64,000 nt of DNA, from the NCBI GenBank assembly GCA_050299855.1, contig JBNKWQ010000030.1:124001-188000 (forward strand). Reading direction: 5' to 3'. Under the pieces are notes generated by a model. The model was not told where the DNA came from and searched no databases. It was given only the letters and a program-made list of their open reading frames with translations. Positions within the stretch are counted from its first letter, which is position 1. Every line of letters starts with the position of its first letter. This DNA is from Hahella sp050299855. GTDB taxonomy: Bacteria; Pseudomonadota; Gammaproteobacteria; Pseudomonadales; Oleiphilaceae. A program made the translations under genes and the position numbers. Below are positions 52,689 to 61,706 of this stretch, one piece after another.

Positions 52689-54896
52689 CTATTTCAATTC
52701 GTCAGCAACAGCTGGATCAATATTTCCCATGACTCTCATACCGATCATATCCATTGCTTCATCAGCCGGTCGCGCTTCCGAAAAGTAAAACCCCTGAATT
52801 TCCTGGCAACCCAGTTTTTTCAGATAGGCTAGCTGGTTTTCCGTTTCAACACCTTCGGCAACTATATTTAGTTTAAGACCATGGGCCATGGAAATAATGG
52901 CATTCACGATACAAGCATCGTCATTATCCTGAATGTCCTGAATGAAGGATTTATCCACTTTTAAGGTATGGATAGGTAGACGGTTCAGACAGCTCAATGA
53001 GGAGTACCCGGTACCAAAGTCATCTATGGCAATAGTCACCCCATAATCAGCCAACTCTCTGAGCTTGGTGATCAATGGCTCCAAGTCTGCCATGATCATA
53101 TTTTCAGTAAGCTCAATTTCCAGATTCTGTGGCGGAAAATTCAATGATTCCAACATCGATTTCAACATTTGCACAAACTGAGGATGCTCAATCTGGGCCA
53201 ATGCAAAATTCACGGCCAGTCGGATATGGCGATGCCCTTTATCCATCCACGACTTCACCTCTTGACAGGCAGCCCGCAATACCCACTCACTGATATCCAC
53301 AATCAGCTTGGTCTCTTCGGCCAACGGAATAAACTGCGAGGGATAGAGCACGCCCTGTGTGGGATGGTGCCAGCGTACTAACGCCTCCACCCCTATCACC
53401 TCACCGGATCTGGAACTGATCTGGGGTTGGTAGTAAACACGAAACTCGCCGTTATCCAGAGCTCGCCGCATGTCACGCTCAATCTCCAAACGATTACTGG
53501 CATTCACCACCATAGAGTCCACAAAGAACTGATAGCCGTCTTTCCCCCTTCCTTTTACGTGATACATGGCAATATCGGCATTTTGGATCAACTGCTCCAT
53601 GCTGGTTCCAGCATCGGGATAGATCGCAATTCCTACACTTACCCCCACAAAAACTTCGTGGTAATCCAGTACAAAAGGTTCTTTGAGAACATGGATTATT
53701 TTGCGCGCCACCTGCCGGGCGTCATCCCTGCCCTCGACCTCAGGCAGCAGCAGAACAAATTCGTCACCACCAAAGCGGGATAGAGTATCGCCCTCGCGCA
53801 AACACTTTTGTAGACGCAAAGCCACGGATTGTAGCAACCGATCACCCATTGCATGCCCCAGGGTATCATTGACAATCTTGAAGCGGTCCAGATCAAGAAA
53901 CAGCACCGCCAGCAGATTCTGCCTGCGTCGGCACTGGGCGATTGCCATATTAAGCCGATCCTTGAACAGGGCTCGGTTGGGCAGCCGGGTTAACAGATCG
54001 TGGTAGGCCTGAAAATTAATAAAATCTTCTGCCTCCTTACGCTCTGTGATATCCCGGGCTGTACCGTAGATTCCAATAAAGTTCTGTGGGTCCGGTGCTG
54101 CGTCGGTAGCAGCCATATTCTTTTTGGAAACGGACACGGCATCCCGCGTGATAGGAAAAACCGTCAATTCAAAATGGCGAGTGACATGCTTATCCCCGCG
54201 GGGACGTATATCGATCTCAAGGCTACGAATGGTACCGGCCCCGACACTAAAATCACGCACACTATCCTTCACTTTAGCCATCTCACTGGGCTCAAGCACA
54301 CAGCTGAAGTGCTTTCCCAGCAAATCCTTGCGGCGGTACCCCAGCAGAGCTTCCATTTTATTATTGAGAAAGGTGAAACACCCTTCCCGATCCAGCATAA
54401 AGACCACATCAGGTGAGCTGTTGACGATGTAGCGATGCAAGACGCTGGATTTCTGCAAGCGCTCATGCATAAGGGCATGCTCATACTCAAGCCGCCTCTT
54501 CGCCAATACCCGTTCGATGGTCGCTACCAACTCCTCAACCACAAAAGGCTTCTTGATATAGTCCTGAGCACCTCTTCTCAATGCAGTGCTCACCGCCGTA
54601 AAGGACGTCTCGCCGCTGATGACGATGATAGAAGTATCGATTCCTTTGTCAGCCATGAAACGCATGACCTGATGGCCGTTGAGATCCCCCATGCGCAGGT
54701 CGAGCAGCACCAGATCATATTTACTGGCATTCAGCAGTTGACACGCAGCCTTCCCTCCCTGGGCAGTTTCAATCCTGTAATTACCCTGGGCTAACAGAAC
54801 TTTGAGGCTGTCGAGCATTCTGGGCTCATCATCCACCACCAGAATACCGGCTGTCGACGAGGACTGACTGATTTGATTTGAGAGCTGGTTTGGCAT
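52689..54896 (-). CDS. REC-PAS-GGDEF-EAL composite c-di-GMP regulator
   Basis: This 735-residue protein has a receiver (LVVDDEP, Asp in LLDLRMG, Lys in YIKKPF), a coiled linker (RLEYEHALMHERL), a PAS domain (about 165-290; SSPDVVFMLDREGCFTFLN), a GGDEF domain with intact RFGGDEF and an REGD I-site five residues before it, and an EAL domain with EALVRWHHP, DDFGTGYSS and AEGVETE. The Asn motif is NFALAQ, a change from the usual N-x-S. Both catalytic domains look potentially active. ATG 54896 follows the kinase gene stop by 7 bases, so the pair is almost certainly co-translated. Confidence 0.92.
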   Translation of the reverse strand: MPNQLSNQISQSSSTAGILVVDDEPRMLDSLKVLLAQGNYRIETAQGGKAACQLLNASKYDLVLLDLRMGDLNGHQVMRFMADKGIDTSIIVISGETSFTAVSTALRRGAQDYIKKPFVVEELVATIERVLAKRRLEYEHALMHERLQKSSVLHRYIVNSSPDVVFMLDREGCFTFLNNKMEALLGYRRKDLLGKHFSCVLEPSEMAKVKDSVRDFSVGAGTIRSLEIDIRPRGDKHVTRHFELTVFPITRDAVSVSKKNMAATDAAPDPQNFIGIYGTARDITERKEAEDFINFQAYHDLLTRLPNRALFKDRLNMAIAQCRRRQNLLAVLFLDLDRFKIVNDTLGHAMGDRLLQSVALRLQKCLREGDTLSRFGGDEFVLLLPEVEGRDDARQVARKIIHVLKEPFVLDYHEVFVGVSVGIAIYPDAGTSMEQLIQNADIAMYHVKGRGKDGYQFFVDSMVVNASNRLEIERDMRRALDNGEFRVYYQPQISSRSGEVIGVEALVRWHHPTQGVLYPSQFIPLAEETKLIVDISEWVLRAACQEVKSWMDKGHRHIRLAVNFALAQIEHPQFVQMLKSMLESLNFPPQNLEIELTENMIMADLEPLITKLRELADYGVTIAIDDFGTGYSSLSCLNRLPIHTLKVDKSFIQDIQDNDDACIVNAIISMAHGLKLNIVAEGVETENQLAYLKKLGCQEIQGFYFSEARPADEAMDMIGMRVMGNIDPAVADELK

Positions 54897-54903
54897 CTTG
54901 ATG

Positions 54904-57078
54904 CTAACTCCGTGTGTCATGTCGATGGTCACTACGAGTCTCATCATCCAAAGCTTCCTGGGGATTGTCGGGAAGCAGAACTTCGAACTGAGTACCAAGG
55001 CGACTACTGCGGCAACTAATGCTGCCTTTCATTTCAATGATTAGGTTCCGGGTTATGCTCAACCCTAACCCGGAATGACCTTCAGATTTTGATGTCGTAC
55101 CGGGCTCGAACAACCCACCCTGATGCTCAGGGGGAATTCCCGGACCATTATCCGCGACAACAATTTCTACAAAGTGACGTCCATTCACATTGACTGAATG
55201 ATTGGTACGAATGCTAATTTCCCCTCCATCCGGCATGGCTTCAACAGCATTCTTAATCAGGTTTACCAGTACCTGCCGCAGGTGTGCCTGGGACCAGGCC
55301 TGCAGTTTGAGATCTTCGTCCAGTTGCAAATCACAACCAATATCATGGGCGAGAAATAACGACGATGAAAACAGAGAGACCAGATTCTTGATTTCCTGAT
55401 TGATATCCACTCCAACATGCTGATGATCCGCGCCGTTCTTGAGGTCCTTGAGACGCAACAGTATCTGACCGGCCCGGTCAATTTCCTCCCGCACAATATT
55501 CAGATCGTTCTGAGCATCATGTTCGCTGCCAATTTTACTGGCTAGAATCTCAAGATAATTACTGACGATGGCGAGCGGATTATTGGCTTCATGGATAATT
55601 TCTCTGACTTTAACCTGCATCGCTTCCTGCGCCATTCCCGCCGACATGTGCAATGATTCCTGGTTAAGCGATACCCAATGCCTGGCCGTGGCATCCGCAA
55701 AATAGCGCAACAATTGGCGATAAGACTCAGACAAATCCCCCACTTTGGCCGAGCCCAACACCAAGGCACCTAACAGGCTGTCGTTATGGTATAAAGGCAC
55801 GCATACCAAGCGGCTGGATTGCACCAAACTCAGAAAATGCTGATCGATAGCAGTCAGCTCACTCAGACTGCCGGACCAGTCTTCTGATGTCAGGATCTTA
55901 TTCTGCAGTACTGCTGAAGCCATCAGGCTACGTTCATTTTTCAATTCCAGCTTAAGCTCTACGCCGCCTTCCTGCTGACTTGCCTGGAATTCGTCCCCCT
56001 GTCGTCGGTATACCAACTGATCGCCGCTATCATCAACCAGCAGTATTCTTGCCCCCTTAGCTCCGAGTAATAAATACCCTGCCTCTGCAACAGCGTGGTG
56101 CATGTCAGTAAGAGACTTCGCGGCTTGAATGTGCTCCTGAGCAGTGCGCACGAGATTCAATAACCGGATCTGGCTGGCGAGCTTAATTCGTTGTTCCTGG
56201 TCGGCCATCCCATTGGCAGCGCTGTCGGCTACGATTGACAGATCCAACTGGAGTGACTGCGCAACTTCGGTCACTTCCAAGGCAATTTGTTCCTGGATTT
56301 CCTGAGTCAATGCAGGCGTCAGACCAAACAACTGCCCGGCTGAATCGAGGCTGGCGTCGTCAATGACAGAACTGTCAGCACTTAAATGACTTGCCAGGTG
56401 GATGATCTTCACCAGGTGATGCGCATCCAGCACCAGATTAACCGGCGCATGGTGATATCGCACCGCAGCAGCCGCATATTCACCCAATCCCCATTTTTCC
56501 AGCAATCTGGCGCCGACCTCAGGATGGTTAATACCAAAGGTTTCCTTTTCAATTTCGAGCCATTTCTCTCCGCTCCGACCGCTTTCATTTAATTCGCTGA
56601 GCTCGGTAGGGAAATTGGTTTTCAGCACCAGCTCACCGATATTGTGCAGAAGGCCAACCAGATAGGCATAGTCCGCTTTATCAAAGCTGGTCAGCGTAGC
56701 AATGGCACGAGCGGTAAGCGCGGTGGCGAGGGAGTGCCGCCAAAAGGATTTCAGATAGTCGGTTTGATTGTTATTAAATTCGGAAAAGAACTGCTGGATC
56801 GCCACGGTCATGGCAATTGTTCGAATGCGCTCAGTACCAATCAACAAAATGGCACGGTCAACGGAGTTGACTTTGTTACGACGAAAGTAAGACGCTGAAT
56901 TGGCAACCGCCACCACTTTCGAAGCCATCACAGAATCATGACAGATAATGTCCGACAATTGACGAAAGTTAAGCGTTGGCGATAGACAAGCGTCCAGAAT
57001 CTCAGTCAACACGTGCGGGAGTGTCGGCAATTTGTTGACTTTTAATTCTTCAAATAGAAGATCGTAACGACTTGTCAT
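54904..57078 (-). CDS. HDOD-domain sensor histidine kinase
   Basis: This 724-residue protein has an HDOD domain at about residues 5-215 (LPTLPHVLTEILDACLSP, YLVGLLHNIGELVL), a GAF-like segment (about 310-470; VCVPLYHNDSLLGALVLGSA), a histidine kinase H-box REIIHEANNPLAIVSNYLEIL with His496, and an HATPase domain with N-box LVNLIKNAVEAMPDG, DNGPGIP and GHSGLGLSI. There are no membrane segments, so it is a cytoplasmic sensor. ATG 57078 is chosen over the open frame upstream because GGGAACG precedes it. It heads the operon with two receiver-bearing c-di-GMP enzymes, its likely partners. Confidence 0.92.
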   Translation of the reverse strand: MTSRYDLLFEELKVNKLPTLPHVLTEILDACLSPTLNFRQLSDIICHDSVMASKVVAVANSASYFRRNKVNSVDRAILLIGTERIRTIAMTVAIQQFFSEFNNNQTDYLKSFWRHSLATALTARAIATLTSFDKADYAYLVGLLHNIGELVLKTNFPTELSELNESGRSGEKWLEIEKETFGINHPEVGARLLEKWGLGEYAAAAVRYHHAPVNLVLDAHHLVKIIHLASHLSADSSVIDDASLDSAGQLFGLTPALTQEIQEQIALEVTEVAQSLQLDLSIVADSAANGMADQEQRIKLASQIRLLNLVRTAQEHIQAAKSLTDMHHAVAEAGYLLLGAKGARILLVDDSGDQLVYRRQGDEFQASQQEGGVELKLELKNERSLMASAVLQNKILTSEDWSGSLSELTAIDQHFLSLVQSSRLVCVPLYHNDSLLGALVLGSAKVGDLSESYRQLLRYFADATARHWVSLNQESLHMSAGMAQEAMQVKVREIIHEANNPLAIVSNYLEILASKIGSEHDAQNDLNIVREEIDRAGQILLRLKDLKNGADHQHVGVDINQEIKNLVSLFSSSLFLAHDIGCDLQLDEDLKLQAWSQAHLRQVLVNLIKNAVEAMPDGGEISIRTNHSVNVNGRHFVEIVVADNGPGIPPEHQGGLFEPGTTSKSEGHSGLGLSITRNLIIEMKGSISCRSSRLGTQFEVLLPDNPQEALDDETRSDHRHDTRS

Positions 57079-57361
57079 AGAATACGTTCCCAATGGGCGT
57101 AAGCACACCGCTGAACAACAGCTCAAAGATTATTAAACGATCGAATACCTTTGATAAAACCAGGACTACAGGGCATATGAAGAGTACTACGTATAATTAT
57201 CTATGCAAAGGTCTCGCCCGCTTATAGCGGCCGTTTCACTCCCTGATCAGCGCAAATTAGACAAAATATTACAAATATACAGGCGTTCAGCATTTCGGAT
57301 TGTTGAATCGAGCCGTTACGCAAGGGAGATTGCAGAACTTATTAATTGCTTATAGAGCATT

Positions 57362-58702
57362 TTGCTCATAAAACGGGATAGTCTCTTGATTCGCGCCGCC
57401 CAGGAAAATTTATTAGTCGAGCAGGCCGCTAAAACCCGCCGGCCACGTATCATCGCAGTCACCAGTGGTAAAGGAGGTGTCGGAAAAACCAGTATCGCCG
57501 TCAACCTGGCCATCGCACTGGCCCGGACCTCCTCTAGTGTTTGTCTTTTTGATGCCGACATGAGTCTCGCCAACGTCAACATCATGCTGGGTATTACACC
57601 TGAATTTACACTGGAACACGTCCTAAGCGGCGAAAAGACTCTCCAGGAAACGATGGTAAACGGCCCTCGAGGCATCAAGATAGTGCCGGCTGCCTCCGGA
57701 TTCGTACACTGTCTGGACTGGGACTCAACTCAGCAGCACACCCTGTTAAAGGCATTACAGTCCATCGAACCCCAGTTTGAATACATCATCATCGATACTG
57801 CGGCCGGCATCTCCCATAACGTTCTGCATTTCATTGGTGCGGCCCAGCTGGCGACAGTCGTCATCACCCCTGAACCCACGTCACTGACCGATGCATTTTC
57901 GTTATTGAAGGCCCTAAAAAGGCGCGGTTATAAACGTGGTGTCCAGGTCATTTTGAACATGGCACAGGATGCCCGCAGTGCAGGACGCATTTACCGCCGC
58001 TTTGAGGCAGCTGTAGATAAGTATCTCAACCTGCCCACAGAATTTCTGGGGTCAGTCTGGATGGATAGTGGGATGCGGCAGGCGGTCACCAAACAGCAGC
58101 CGATTACATTATTGCCTTCCACCGATCCTTCCTGCCGAACTTTCTTCCGTCTCGCCCAACGTTTGATGGATGTGTTCGATCAGGAGAACATCAGCCAGCA
58201 TTCATTTGCCGCATACTGGCAACGGCTGATAAAACATAGTCAGAATCAGCGGGCTCAGAAACCGGTACAGACCTCCACCACACCATCACCAGACACCACT
58301 GAATCCGAGTGGCTGAGAGTGCGTAGAAATCTAACTGGCTTTGTGCAGAACGACAACACGACAGAGGAACAATTGCTGGAGCTATTATCGACAGGCTTCT
58401 CCAGCTATTCCGGATCACTGGGAGGAGCTACGGCGGATCTCGCAATTTCTCTACTGGCCAGGCTGCAGGAAGGAAGCCTGACCCTACCCCAAAAGCAACA
58501 CCTTAATGAACAGACCAAGCGCTTGGGAGTGCACCCGAAAGATCCCGCATTGTCCTCTGCCGATAATCCACAGTATGACCAATCAGGATTCGGCGAGCAG
58601 GAGAGACTAATTGAAAAAATCCGCTCATCGGCGCACCGACAGACATTAAACAATTTGCTGGAAACCATCCGCTACGCATCCCTGGCAAAAAATTCAGACT
58701 AG
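57362..58702 (+). CDS. MinD/FlhG-like P-loop ATPase with long C-terminal extension
   Basis: This protein of about 440 residues has a deviant Walker A GKGGVGKT (36-43), switch I LFDADMSLANVNIMLG and Walker B YIIIDTAAGIS, as in FlhG/FleN and MinD. FlhG-like proteins are usually about 280-300 residues. Here an extra stretch of about 150 residues follows DVFDQENISQ, with a Thr/Pro-rich linker and then a helical segment of unknown family. The start is uncertain: TTG 57362 or TTG 57386, neither with a strong ribosome site. It is divergent from the HDOD kinase (283-base gap), and no flagellar gene is nearby. Confidence 0.85.
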   Translation: MLIKRDSLLIRAAQENLLVEQAAKTRRPRIIAVTSGKGGVGKTSIAVNLAIALARTSSSVCLFDADMSLANVNIMLGITPEFTLEHVLSGEKTLQETMVNGPRGIKIVPAASGFVHCLDWDSTQQHTLLKALQSIEPQFEYIIIDTAAGISHNVLHFIGAAQLATVVITPEPTSLTDAFSLLKALKRRGYKRGVQVILNMAQDARSAGRIYRRFEAAVDKYLNLPTEFLGSVWMDSGMRQAVTKQQPITLLPSTDPSCRTFFRLAQRLMDVFDQENISQHSFAAYWQRLIKHSQNQRAQKPVQTSTTPSPDTTESEWLRVRRNLTGFVQNDNTTEEQLLELLSTGFSSYSGSLGGATADLAISLLARLQEGSLTLPQKQHLNEQTKRLGVHPKDPALSSADNPQYDQSGFGEQERLIEKIRSSAHRQTLNNLLETIRYASLAKNSD

Positions 58703-59019
58703 CGGATTAAATAAAGATCAATATCTCGTTTAATAGGTGTAGACAGTACTAGATATGAAGATAAATAGTACGAAACATGGAGGTAAATAGTACGAAACAT
58801 GGAGGTAAATAGTACTAAGCGAAAATAAATAATACGAAACATGGAGGCAAGCGCCTGTGGCTTAACTTTCTAACATTCTGTTTGGCACCAACCACTTGAA
58901 TACTGTAGGCATTCAGGCCAAATAAAAAGTTTGCCTTAAAATACCTAGATGGTACTAAACTAAGTTTATAACAATATCTTCTACTTTTAGTCATTCAATT
59001 CTGACAGGTTGCCCCTTCA
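58703..59019. other. 317-base gap with a 22-bp repeat array
   Basis: The gap between the MinD-like gene and the HAMP-GGDEF gene holds the array described at 58740-58846, then A+T-rich sequence to 59019. No terminator hairpin or extra gene was recognised. Confidence 0.5.
58740..58846. repeat. Array of about five 22-bp tandem repeats
   Basis: Two near-perfect copies at 58761-58782 and 58783-58804 share TAAATAGTACGAAACATGGAG and differ only in the first base. A shortened copy follows (58805-58823, TAAATAGTACTAAGCGAA), then another good copy at 58824-58846. A diverged copy precedes them at 58740-58760 (about 15 of 21 matches). It lies 280-170 bases before the GGDEF gene. Confidence 0.88.
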
Positions 59020-60339
59020 GTGAAATCCTTGAAAGTGAAAATGGTCCTGGCGCTTGTTCTTACCAGCCTGCTTGTAGCCCTTCTTGTTGCGGTAATCACT
59101 CCAATCATGGTTGAGCACGAGTTCCTGGAGAATATCAAAAAGGCACACTATGTACGCTTTACTGAAGCCATAGAGCGGTATCAGCAAAGACATCATTCCT
59201 GGGGAACCGCAGAAGATGCATTGCGTTTTGCCCATCAAGAAGAACAGAACAGGCAAGCCGCCAGGTCACCAGGCCATCGGCCATTACCTCCGGGAGCCAC
59301 ACCCGGCAACAGGGTTGATGGCTTCAAGCCCCCTCCTCCAGGCTATGTACAGGGCGAGGTTCCCTTTGAATTTGCATTGTTCGATCATCAGGGCAATGTG
59401 CTCCATAAAGGCAAGGGATTCCAGATTGGACAGCAGGTTGGGCAAGATATCCTGGATGAAAGCGATCCGCTTTATCGGATGGGCGAAATAGTTGCCTATG
59501 CCCTGCCCGAAGGAGAACTACCGTTAACAGAGGCTGACAAGTCCTATCTCCATACCCTGGAGGAAACACTCCTATTCACCATCATGGTGGCCATCGTCCT
59601 GATTATCCCACTGGGTATATGGGAAGGTAACCGCCTGGTGAGTACGCTCAACCATCTGATTCAGGCAGTCAATCATATGGCTGCCGGCGACCTGGAACAG
59701 AAGGTACCGACTAAATCCCGCGACGAAATCGGCGGTCTGGCACTCGCCTTTAACACCATGAATGACAAGCTTGTAGAGGCATACCGCGACTTAGAACAAT
59801 CTCGCGACATGATTGCCCATCAGGCAGATAAACTCAGAGAACTTAGCATTCGCGATGAACTGACCGGCTTATATAACCGCCGCTTCTTTAATGAAGAGGT
59901 CAAAGTGTTGCTGGCGAATGCAATGCGATATGGACACGCTTTTAGTGTCGTGCTGGGAGACATTGACCATTTCAAGCAAATCAATGATGGCTACTCCCAT
60001 GCAATCGGCGATGAAGTATTGAAAAAAATCGCTGAAATTTTACGCAACTCCATCCGCGATAGTGACATCGTGGCTCGCTATGGCGGTGAAGAAATGGTGC
60101 TCGCCTTACCTACAACTTCACCGGCTGCTGCCAGAGATATGATGGAGAGGATCCGCAAGGCAATCGAAGATTTCCCCTGGGGCGGCGTAGCAGAAGGCTT
60201 GCAGGTCACAATGAGCTTTGGAATCTGTGATCGTATTGAAGGGAAGGACTTTGAACATCTGTTAGCCCTGGCGGACGAACAACTTTACAAGGCCAAAAAT
60301 GCCGGCCGCAACCGGATTTGCAGTCTCAGCCTGAGCTAA
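59020..60339 (+). CDS. Membrane HAMP-GGDEF diguanylate cyclase
   Basis: This 439-residue protein has two membrane helices (about 7-29 and 182-204) enclosing a periplasmic sensor of about 150 residues with a Pro-rich stretch (HRPLPPGATPG, FKPPPPGY), then a HAMP domain and a GGDEF domain from about residue 275 (DELTGLYNRRFF). The active-site signature is RYGGEEM; position five is Met instead of Phe, while the catalytic GGEE core is intact. An RDSD I-site stands five residues before it, so product inhibition is likely. Start is GTG 59020. A 22-bp array lies upstream. It is convergent with trmH. Confidence 0.9.
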   Translation: MKSLKVKMVLALVLTSLLVALLVAVITPIMVEHEFLENIKKAHYVRFTEAIERYQQRHHSWGTAEDALRFAHQEEQNRQAARSPGHRPLPPGATPGNRVDGFKPPPPGYVQGEVPFEFALFDHQGNVLHKGKGFQIGQQVGQDILDESDPLYRMGEIVAYALPEGELPLTEADKSYLHTLEETLLFTIMVAIVLIIPLGIWEGNRLVSTLNHLIQAVNHMAAGDLEQKVPTKSRDEIGGLALAFNTMNDKLVEAYRDLEQSRDMIAHQADKLRELSIRDELTGLYNRRFFNEEVKVLLANAMRYGHAFSVVLGDIDHFKQINDGYSHAIGDEVLKKIAEILRNSIRDSDIVARYGGEEMVLALPTTSPAAARDMMERIRKAIEDFPWGGVAEGLQVTMSFGICDRIEGKDFEHLLALADEQLYKAKNAGRNRICSLSLS

Positions 60340-60357
60340 AAAACGCCCACTTTTCAG

Positions 60358-61053
60358 CTAGATTTGATCGCTTTCCCGCCGCATCAGCTCCCACCATTCC
60401 GGCGGAGCGATGACCTCCCCCACCTCGTCCAGTGGCGGATAGGCAACGCCAATCAGGTCGCACTTCCTGGCAAAAGCCGGATGGGTCCAGCGAAACAAGA
60501 AGTGATGATATTCCTCCGGCGCCAATCGCGGCTGGCGATAACGGCCTGCCATATCTCTCTGACGATGGGCTTCTTCAAGAATAATGGAGGCAGCCACAGA
60601 AACATTAAATGACGCCACCATCCCTCGCATCGGAATAATAATATGCTCATCTGCCAGTTCTGCAGCCTCATCGCTGACACCGTGCTTTTCCGCACCGACC
60701 AGAAGGGCACAAGGCTCAACATAATTGATTTTGCGGTAGTCCACAGCAGCGCCTGAAAAATGCGCAGCATAGATCTTCAATCCCTGATTTCTAAGCAGTG
60801 TCACCGCCTCTGAGGTAGACCGATGCCTGTGTAAGTGCACATAGCGCGCACTGCCACCTGAGGTTCCACGGGGAAACTTATCGTGGTCCCAGGGCCAGAC
60901 CATGTGCAGATGAGCGACACCTACCGCGTCAGCACTGCGCATGACTGCGGCAATATTGTGTGGCTTGTGAACTTTTTCGGCGATGACACGCAGGTCAGGC
61001 TGCCGCTGATCCAGCACTTCTCTGAACTTATGAAAACGCGACAGATTAACCAT
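60358..61053 (-). CDS. trmH: tRNA (guanosine-18-2'-O)-methyltransferase TrmH
   Basis: This 231-residue SPOUT methyltransferase has VHKPHNIAAVMRSADAVG with the catalytic Arg, ALLVGAEKHGVS and IIPMRGMVASFNVSVAASIIL, the knotted SAM-binding motifs, plus the C-terminal tail of TrmH. It methylates G18 of the D-loop. Length agrees with E. coli TrmH. It ends 18 bases from the stop of the convergent GGDEF gene. Confidence 0.95.
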   Translation of the reverse strand: MVNLSRFHKFREVLDQRQPDLRVIAEKVHKPHNIAAVMRSADAVGVAHLHMVWPWDHDKFPRGTSGGSARYVHLHRHRSTSEAVTLLRNQGLKIYAAHFSGAAVDYRKINYVEPCALLVGAEKHGVSDEAAELADEHIIIPMRGMVASFNVSVAASIILEEAHRQRDMAGRYRQPRLAPEEYHHFLFRWTHPAFARKCDLIGVAYPPLDEVGEVIAPPEWWELMRRESDQI

Positions 61054-61086
61054 GATTGCGGGACAGAATAATTATCTTGAAGATAG

Positions 61087-61410
61087 CTACTTATCGGTCT
61101 TCACCGGAGGACGCGGAAAGCTTGCCACAGTTCCACCCTTGGCGTTGGAGACTTTAGCCTGGCCCTGTTGTTCGACTTCATCAATGCGAATAATGGAAGT
61201 CATGGGAATATAAGAGCGGCTGACACCGGCAAACTCGTTTTTCAGTTTTTCTTCTGAAGGATCCACTAACAACTGGGAGCGTTCACCGAATAGCCAGGTT
61301 TCAATCTCAATAAAGCCATAAAGTTCGCTGTTGTATACCTTACTCGCATACAACTCGTATATTTCGTCTTCATTGACGTATATAACGCGATAAATCGTTT
61401 TTTGTGCCAT
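61087..61410 (-). CDS. DUF1820 family protein
   Basis: This 107-residue protein starts MAQKTIYRVIYVNEDEIYELYASKVYNSELYGFIEIETWLFGERSQLLVDPSEEKLKNEF (in sections), the DUF1820 pattern, common beside miaB in pseudomonads. No function is known; the SM-like fold and small size suggest an RNA-associated role, which is speculation. ATG 61410 is chosen over the longer open frame because conservation starts there; the upstream part is not protein-like. It is divergent from miaB. Confidence 0.85.
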   Translation of the reverse strand: MAQKTIYRVIYVNEDEIYELYASKVYNSELYGFIEIETWLFGERSQLLVDPSEEKLKNEFAGVSRSYIPMTSIIRIDEVEQQGQAKVSNAKGGTVASFPRPPVKTDK

Positions 61411-61706
61411 AAATACTTTAAAACCCATTGGAAAATTTCGGGCCAGCCAAATTTCGGAGCAACCGGATGACTGACAAGGCAGCACCACTGCCCACCCGTC
61501 AAAAAAGGGACGAGATGATAGCATATTGACGCACAAATGAATCCATGAAGCCAAAGAAAAAATGGCGACTTTTTAACCAGCTTTCCGCTAAAATCCCCTA
61601 CACTCAGCCCTCCGATATCCGTATAATACGCGGTCCTTTTTGGTAGGCGATGATCGCAAAGCAATAGTTTTCGCCTCTATGATGTCTGATTGATCTGGTG
61701 ATACCC

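Noticed and set aside
57362..58702. FlhG as evidence of a flagellar locus
   Set aside because: No flagellar gene lies nearby and the protein has a long extension not found in FlhG, so only the ATPase family is called.
58740..58846. Iteron-type replication origin suggested by 22-bp direct repeats
   Set aside because: The surrounding genes are chromosomal housekeeping genes, with no rep gene or DnaA box cluster, and similar duplications occur at unrelated sites in the window.
58740..58846. CRISPR array
   Set aside because: The repeats are directly adjacent without spacers and there are no cas genes.
61411..61554. 48-residue N-terminal extension of the DUF1820 protein
   Set aside because: Family conservation begins at MAQKTIYRV, and the upstream part is not protein-like and would overlap the miaB promoter region.
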